A stretch of 9,825 nucleotides of DNA, from contig CANGMW010000081.1 in the NCBI GenBank assembly GCA_947454695.1, positions 1-9,825 of the forward strand, read 5' to 3'. How positions within the stretch are numbered: the first letter of the stretch is position 1; every line of letters starts with the position of its first letter. A model generated the notes under the pieces. The model was not told the origin of the DNA, did no database searches, and was given only the letters and a program-made list of their open reading frames with translations. Shown here piece after piece: positions 5,836 to 9,825 of this stretch. The translations under genes were made by a program, and so were the position numbers. This DNA is from Comamonadaceae bacterium (lineage in GTDB: Bacteria > Pseudomonadota > Gammaproteobacteria > Burkholderiales > Burkholderiaceae_C).

Positions 5836-6660
5836 ATGCAAGCCAAGATCTACCAAATTTTTTACGATGCGCCAACACGCGGGCTAGTCGACAAGGCCTT
5901 TATTCCGCTGGACAACACCGCTAATTTGCGCCCGGATTGGTTTGAGTTTTGGGTCATTCTGAATTACCTGCGCACGCACGCGCTCGAAGAAAACACGTGG
6001 TACGGATTTTTATCGCCGAAGTTTTCGGTCAAAACCGGCTTCAACGCTCAAATCGTGCACCAACTGCTGTCAAGCCATGACCACAGGGATGTGGCCATTT
6101 TTTCGCACTCCTGGGATCAGACCTGCTATTTCCGAAACCCATTTGAACAAGGCGAACAGGAACACCCGGGCTTACTGGACATCAGCCAGAAGTTTTTGAA
6201 CGCTATTGGCGTTCAAGTTGATCTGGCGACCATGGTCTGCCCTGCTTCGCGAACGGTATTTTCTAATTTTGTGATCGCGAAAAAAGGCTATTGGGATCAA
6301 TGGCGCTCTTGGGCAGAAAAATTTTGGGACTATGTGGAAAATACGCCCGAGCGCGATCCCCGTCTTCAAACCAAGACCAGCTACCCCAGCGACCCCAATG
6401 GCCTCCCCATGAAAACCTTTGTGCAGGAACGCTTTGCCAGTGTGCTGCTGTCGACGGGACAGTTCAGCGTGATTTACCCGGACATCAGTGATCGGGCCTA
6501 TATATCCAAGCAATGGTCAACACCCGACGGGACCGTTCGTGCTCACCTGATGAGCTGTGACCTGCTCAAGCGTAAGTACCTCCAGACGGGTGACGCCAGC
6601 TTTCTGGAGATGTACTACAAAATCAGGTCGTCTATCCAGTCCCAGGCGAACTATTCATGA
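5836..6660 (+). CDS. Unrecognised tryptophan-rich cytosolic protein
   Basis: The product is 274 residues with no signal peptide or membrane segment. I do not recognise a named family. It opens with IYQIFYDAPTRGLVDKAFIPLDN and contains WYGFLSPKF, FSHSWDQTCYF, FVIAKKGYWDQWRSWAEKFWDY and FVQERFASVLL. Nine Trp residues and many other aromatics suggest an enzyme-like or ligand-binding fold. The pattern of a short N-terminal beta strand, an N-F-V-I-A-K-x2-Y-W-D-x-W segment and a later E-R pair is loosely reminiscent of glycosyltransferase-like proteins of polysaccharide loci (DUF4422-like), but this is a weak resemblance. ATG at 5836 is the only ATG after the in-frame stop at 5815-5817; the ribosome site is poor (TTGGA very close to the start). 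It lies 41 nt after the Bug gene on the same strand and ends 20 nt before the convergent hemW gene. Confidence 0.85.
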   Translation: MQAKIYQIFYDAPTRGLVDKAFIPLDNTANLRPDWFEFWVILNYLRTHALEENTWYGFLSPKFSVKTGFNAQIVHQLLSSHDHRDVAIFSHSWDQTCYFRNPFEQGEQEHPGLLDISQKFLNAIGVQVDLATMVCPASRTVFSNFVIAKKGYWDQWRSWAEKFWDYVENTPERDPRLQTKTSYPSDPNGLPMKTFVQERFASVLLSTGQFSVIYPDISDRAYISKQWSTPDGTVRAHLMSCDLLKRKYLQTGDASFLEMYYKIRSSIQSQANYS

Positions 6661-6680
6661 CTTGCCCTTAGCGGCAAAGA

Positions 6681-7871
6681 TCAGGCGTCGTTCAAAAACA
6701 GTGATTGCAAATCACTCAAAAAGTCATAGCCACGCTCGGTTGGCCACACGCGCTGGAAATCGCGCTCAATCAGACCCTTGGCCTCAGCGCTGCTCAGCCC
6801 CGCTTGAATAGCCGTGATGGCCAGACCCGTTCGCTCAGTGAACTCCTGCAAGGAAAAGCCTTGTCGCAAACGCAGGGCGTTGAGCATGAACTCAAACGGC
6901 AAATCAGCCAGCCCAACTTCGGTCTCCTGCGCCATCGCTTGACCTTGCAGTGCCTCCTCCATGTACAAACGCGGGTCGCGTAAACGCACCTGCCGTACAA
7001 CCCGGTGGGCAAAGCTGAGTTTGCTGTGGGCGCCCGCGCCGATGCCCAGGTAGTCGCCAAACTGCCAATAGTTCAGGTTATGCCGGCAATGGTGGCCGGC
7101 CTTGGCGTAGGCCGAGACTTCATAGCGTTGCAAGCCAGCCGTTGCTGTGCGTTCGGTGAGCGCGTCCAGCATGGCGTAAGCGGTGTCTTCTTCGGGGATG
7201 ACCGGGGGAAATTTGGCGAAATAGGTGTTGGGCTCGATGGTGAGGTGGTAGATCGACAGATGGGGCGGCTCAAGCGCCAGCGCCTGGTCCACATCCTGAT
7301 GCAGCTGCGCCAAGGATTGCCCGGGTAAGGCGTACATCAGGTCCAGATTGAACGTGTCAAATGAAGCCTGTGCCTCTTCCACCGCGGCAATGGCTTGGGC
7401 GCGGTCATGCACACGGCCCAGCGATTTTAAAAATTCATCGTTGAAACTTTGCACGCCCACCGATAAACGGGTCACGCCCGCGCTGCGAAAAGCACGGAAG
7501 CGGTTTTTTTCGAAAGTGCCGGGGTTGGCTTCCAGCGTGATCTCGCAGTCGGCGGCTAACTTCAGACGGGCACGGATGTCGCCCAGCAGTCGGTCAATGC
7601 CATCAGGAGAGAACAAGCTGGGGGTGCCGCCGCCGATAAAAATGCTTTGCACCGTACGCCCCCACACCAGTGGCAAAGCCGCTTCCAGATCGGCCACCAG
7701 CGCATCCAGGTAGCGTTGCTCGGGCAAGTCATCCGCGCGCATTTCGTGGGAATTGAAATCGCAATAGGGACACTTCTTCAAGCACCACGGCAGGTGCACA
7801 TACAGGGACAACGGTGGCAGGCTGCTCAGTTGCAGCGGGCCGGGTCGCAAGTAATGCTGGATATCAGGCAT
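6681..7871 (-). CDS. hemW: Heme chaperone HemW (radical SAM, HemN-like)
   Basis: This 396-residue radical SAM protein carries Cys30-x3-Cys34-x2-Cys37 for the [4Fe-4S] cluster and GGGTPS at 80-85 for S-adenosylmethionine binding. The residue after Cys37 region reads DF, without the fourth cysteine that true oxygen-independent coproporphyrinogen oxidase HemN has, so it belongs to HemW, which binds heme and delivers it to respiratory proteins. Such genes are often mislabelled hemN. The C-terminal part (about 310-396) is the HemN_C winged-helix-like domain (FMLNALRLRQGFSLQEF). ATG at 7871 is chosen; it lies 8 nt past the rdgB stop codon. A TTG at 7898 would lengthen it by 9 residues and overlap rdgB. 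It is last in the rph-rdgB-hemW run and convergent with the unknown gene ending at 6660. Confidence 0.95.
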   Translation of the reverse strand: MPDIQHYLRPGPLQLSSLPPLSLYVHLPWCLKKCPYCDFNSHEMRADDLPEQRYLDALVADLEAALPLVWGRTVQSIFIGGGTPSLFSPDGIDRLLGDIRARLKLAADCEITLEANPGTFEKNRFRAFRSAGVTRLSVGVQSFNDEFLKSLGRVHDRAQAIAAVEEAQASFDTFNLDLMYALPGQSLAQLHQDVDQALALEPPHLSIYHLTIEPNTYFAKFPPVIPEEDTAYAMLDALTERTATAGLQRYEVSAYAKAGHHCRHNLNYWQFGDYLGIGAGAHSKLSFAHRVVRQVRLRDPRLYMEEALQGQAMAQETEVGLADLPFEFMLNALRLRQGFSLQEFTERTGLAITAIQAGLSSAEAKGLIERDFQRVWPTERGYDFLSDLQSLFLNDA

Positions 7872-7879
7872 GGAACTGC

Positions 7880-8488
7880 TCAAGCGCCCACGCCCCAACG
7901 TTCCCGCATGAGCGCCACCATGGCCTGCACGGCACGCCCACGATGGCTGTGGGCATTTTTCACATCCACGGGCAATTGCGCAAACGTCTTGGCAAATGCC
8001 GGGATAAGCATCACCGGGTCAAAACCAAAGCCATTGCTGCCCAATGGTTCAGTGGCGATTTCCCCCTCCACCCGCCCCACGGCGATCAGGGGCTCGGGGT
8101 CGTCGGCCGAGCGCAGCGCCACCAGCGTGCTGACCATCGCCGCGCGCCGGTTGGTGAGGCCACGCATTTGTTCCAGCAAGGCTTTGACGTTGTTGTCGTC
8201 CCCCTTGGCATAGCCAAACTGTGTGGCGTAAAAGGCCGTGTCCACGCCGGGGAGGCCGCCAAACGCGTCCACGCACAGACCGGCGTCGTCAGCAAGTGCC
8301 GCCAGCCCGCTCAAGCGCGCGGCATGGCGTGCTTTAGACAATGCGTTCTCTACAAACGTTCGGTGAGGCTCCGGCGCCTCAGGGATATTCAATTCCGACT
8401 GGCGTACCAGCGTGAGGCCCAGGGGCTGGAGCATCTCTTGGAGTTCGCGCAACTTACCCGGGTTGTTGGAGGCCAGGACGATCTTCAT
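7880..8488 (-). CDS. rdgB: Non-canonical purine NTP pyrophosphatase RdgB (ITPase/XTPase, HAM1 family)
   Basis: The enzyme hydrolyses dITP, ITP and XTP to the monophosphates and pyrophosphate, keeping deaminated purines out of DNA and RNA. From the ATG at 8488 it has 202 residues, normal for the family. Visible motifs are SNNPGK (7-12, nucleotide phosphate site), TFVENALSKA (44-53), the acidic DD at 67-68 in ADDAGL where most relatives have ADDSGL, GFGFDP, and NAHSHRGRA near the C-terminus for base recognition. A TTG at 8494 would add two residues; no good ribosome site is seen for either. It lies 17 nt after the rph stop codon and is followed by hemW after 8 nt, so the three are surely one transcript. 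This gene order is common in betaproteobacteria. Confidence 0.95.
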   Translation of the reverse strand: MKIVLASNNPGKLRELQEMLQPLGLTLVRQSELNIPEAPEPHRTFVENALSKARHAARLSGLAALADDAGLCVDAFGGLPGVDTAFYATQFGYAKGDDNNVKALLEQMRGLTNRRAAMVSTLVALRSADDPEPLIAVGRVEGEIATEPLGSNGFGFDPVMLIPAFAKTFAQLPVDVKNAHSHRGRAVQAMVALMRERWGVGA

Positions 8489-8505
8489 AGACAAGATCTG
8501 GGGCC

Positions 8506-9234
8506 TTAACTGGCGAGGGCTTGCGTTTGCAATTGCACCAATTCGCCAATGCCTTTTTCAGCCAGTGCCAACAAAGCGTCCATTTCCTGGCGGGTAAAGG
8601 CAGCACCTTCGGCTGTACCCTGAACCTCAATGAAGTGGCCGGCCCCCGTCATCACCACGTTCATGTCGGTGTCACAGGCTGAGTCTTCGGTGTATTCCAA
8701 GTCCAGCAGAGGCGTGCCCTGAACGATCCCCACCGACACGGCGGCAACATGGCCCATGATGGGTGACGCCGTGAGCTTGCCCTGCGCGAGCAGTTGGTTA
8801 ACGGCGTCCTGCGCTGCCACAAATGCACCGGTGATGGCTGCCGTGCGGGTGCCGCCATCGGCTTGCAAGACGTCACAGTCCAGCGCAATGGTGCGCTCGC
8901 CCAACTTGGATAAATCGAAGACAGCGCGCATGGAGCGCCCGATCAGGCGCTGAATTTCTTGCGTGCGACCCGTTTGCTTGCCGCGGGCCGCCTCACGGTC
9001 GCTGCGGGTGTGGGTAGCGCGTGGCAGCATGCCGTATTCGGCTGTGACCCAGCCCTCGCCGCTGCCGCGCTTGTGGGGCGGCACTTTGTCCTCTACCGAG
9101 GCCGTGCACAGGACACGGGTGTTGCCGAATTCGATCAATACAGATCCTTCGGCATGGATGGTGAAACCACGGGTAATACGCACAGGGCGCAACTGATTGG
9201 CGGCGCGCTGGCCGCTTCGGATAAATGAAGTCAT
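8506..9234 (-). CDS. rph: Ribonuclease PH
   Basis: RNase PH is a phosphate-dependent 3'-5' exonuclease that trims tRNA 3' ends and helps degrade structured RNA; it forms a hexameric ring in the cytosol. The 242-residue chain is full length, unlike the frameshifted copy of E. coli K-12. It has the opening [15 protein letters not shown], the phosphate-binding stretch [20 protein letters not shown], and Asp184 and Asp190 in [12 protein letters not shown], matching the known catalytic aspartates with an offset of six. ATG at 9234 gives the standard N-terminus. The 32 nt before the start codon contain no G on the coding strand, so there is no Shine-Dalgarno sequence. It follows the PP2C gene after 47 nt and precedes rdgB. 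Confidence 0.96.
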   Translation of the reverse strand: MTSFIRSGQRAANQLRPVRITRGFTIHAEGSVLIEFGNTRVLCTASVEDKVPPHKRGSGEGWVTAEYGMLPRATHTRSDREAARGKQTGRTQEIQRLIGRSMRAVFDLSKLGERTIALDCDVLQADGGTRTAAITGAFVAAQDAVNQLLAQGKLTASPIMGHVAAVSVGIVQGTPLLDLEYTEDSACDTDMNVVMTGAGHFIEVQGTAEGAAFTRQEMDALLALAEKGIGELVQLQTQALAS

Positions 9235-9274
9235 GGGGGGAATGGTAAAGGGAAATAGAGAAAGGGTCAGGGCA

Positions 9275-9292
9275 GCAGGTTTTAAAACCTGC
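9275..9292. repeat. 18-bp perfect palindrome on the PP2C stop codon
   Basis: GCAGGTTTTAAAACCTGC is identical to its reverse complement over all 18 bases. It contains the phosphatase gene's TAA stop (9284-9282) and its last three codons. As RNA it could only form a short stem with an AT-rich loop and there is no T run after it, so a terminator is unlikely. A dimeric DNA-binding protein site is possible, for example for an internal rph promoter. Confidence 0.5.
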
Positions 9293-9825
9293 GTCGGGCT
9301 GCGGCACGCCGGATAGCTTCTTTGATTTCGGCAATAGACCGCTCGATGACTTCATCGTCCATGTCGATGGCCATGTTCTCCAGGCCACTGGCTTGCACCG
9401 TAGAGGCGAAGACCCCTTCGTGGATGGAATCGGTTGACACCAATCCGATGGTGGGCGCAAAGGAATCCGGCGTTTCCCACTCCATAGCAATGACGGTGAC
9501 GTTGTCACTTTCGGTGCCCGCCACACCCAGGGCTTTGTCGACAAGTTCGGGAACCGCCTTTGACACGGGCTTTTCACCCAATTGTTTGACGATTTCAACG
9601 TCCGACAAAGTGCCCCACAAACCATCCGAACACAACAAAATTTTATCGCCTTGCTGGAGTTCCATTGGGCCGTTGATGTCCAGCACGGGTGCCGCAGGTG
9701 AACCTAAGCAGGTGAACAGCGCATTGCGATTGATGGGCTTGCCTGATTTTTTCAGCACCGTGCCGCCATTGAATTGCTCCATGTAGGAATGGTCACGGGT
9801 GCGCGCGAGCATGTCACGGTCGCGC
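9282..9825 (-). CDS. PP2C-type Ser/Thr protein phosphatase, C-terminal part, cut by right edge
   Basis: The visible 180 residues are the C-terminal portion of a metal-dependent (Mn/Mg) protein phosphatase of the Stp/PrpC kind, which reverses phosphorylation by Hanks-type kinases. Motifs are RTRDHS near the visible start, CSDGLWG (metal-binding aspartate followed by glycine) and [10 protein letters not shown] with the later metal-binding Asp-Asn pair. After the phosphatase core there is a C-terminal tail of about 50 residues, acidic in the middle (IDMDDEVIE) and ending in a basic RRAAARRRF. The frame is open to the right edge, so the true start lies outside; the Met at 9812 is internal. A kinase gene commonly neighbours such phosphatases but would lie outside this window. 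It is the most upstream visible gene of the run leading into rph. Confidence 0.9.
   Translation of the reverse strand, partial: RDRDMLARTRDHSYMEQFNGGTVLKKSGKPINRNALFTCLGSPAAPVLDINGPMELQQGDKILLCSDGLWGTLSDVEIVKQLGEKPVSKAVPELVDKALGVAGTESDNVTVIAMEWETPDSFAPTIGLVSTDSIHEGVFASTVQASGLENMAIDMDDEVIERSIAEIKEAIRRAAARRRF

Noticed and set aside
6662..6677. Short hairpin TTGCC-N6-GGCAA between convergent genes
   Set aside because: Five-base-pair stem with no T run on either strand, so not supported as a terminator although its position would suit one.
7814..8509. 231-codon plus-strand open frame opposite rdgB and hemW
   Set aside because: Lies entirely opposite rdgB and the start of hemW, whose catalytic motifs are intact; composition is that of an antisense frame.
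1..9825. CRISPR array, tRNA or rRNA genes, insertion sequences, phage genes
   Set aside because: No regularly spaced repeats, no cloverleaf or rRNA-like sequence, no transposase or phage protein and no target-site duplication were found on reading both strands.

Overview
The window looks like chromosomal DNA of a betaproteobacterium, most likely Burkholderiales of the Comamonadaceae type (Rhodoferax/Polaromonas-like). This rests on the conserved order PP2C phosphatase - rph - rdgB - hemW, on a Bug-type (TctC family) periplasmic binding protein, and on the wording of the proteins. The taxon is inferred; there is no rRNA or other marker gene here.

Layout from left to right. (1) 1-665, minus strand: N-terminal part of a membrane sensor protein with a signal peptide, a periplasmic beta-rich domain and the first helix of a membrane region; it runs off the left edge. 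(2) 781-808: a clear minus-strand terminator. (3) 830-3564, minus: a two-gene operon for a molybdenum hydroxylase of the isoquinoline 1-oxidoreductase (IorAB) type, made of a [2Fe-2S] small subunit and a Tat-exported Mo-cofactor large subunit. (4) 3565-4041: a 477-bp gap with several inverted repeats, including a TTGAC-N4-GTCAA dyad of the FNR/CRP-family kind, and a stop-to-stop reading frame that looks like a decayed gene end or a dispersed repeat. (5) 4042-4701, minus: a TetR-family regulator. (6) 4808-5794, plus, divergent from it: a Bug periplasmic binding protein, then after 41 nt an unrecognised tryptophan-rich cytosolic protein (5836-6660). (7) 6681 to the right edge, minus: the housekeeping run hemW, rdgB, rph and the 3' part of a PP2C-type Ser/Thr phosphatase gene.

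A working model (inference): the TetR protein controls itself and the divergent Bug gene through a 17-bp inverted repeat at 4698-4714, and may also act on the molybdenum hydroxylase genes downstream on its own strand. Bug would capture a small organic acid or similar ligand, and the periplasmic Mo hydroxylase would oxidise an aldehyde or N-heteroaromatic compound. No cytochrome c subunit, FAD subunit or Mo-cofactor maturation gene (xdhC type) is present in the window. The accessory part (1-6660) ends against the conserved housekeeping cluster at about 6660-6680.

Nothing here is clearly a new biological system. The items most worth a second look are the unknown protein at 5836-6660, the repeat-rich gap at 3565-4041, the operator-like sequences, and an 18-bp perfect palindrome on the phosphatase stop codon.
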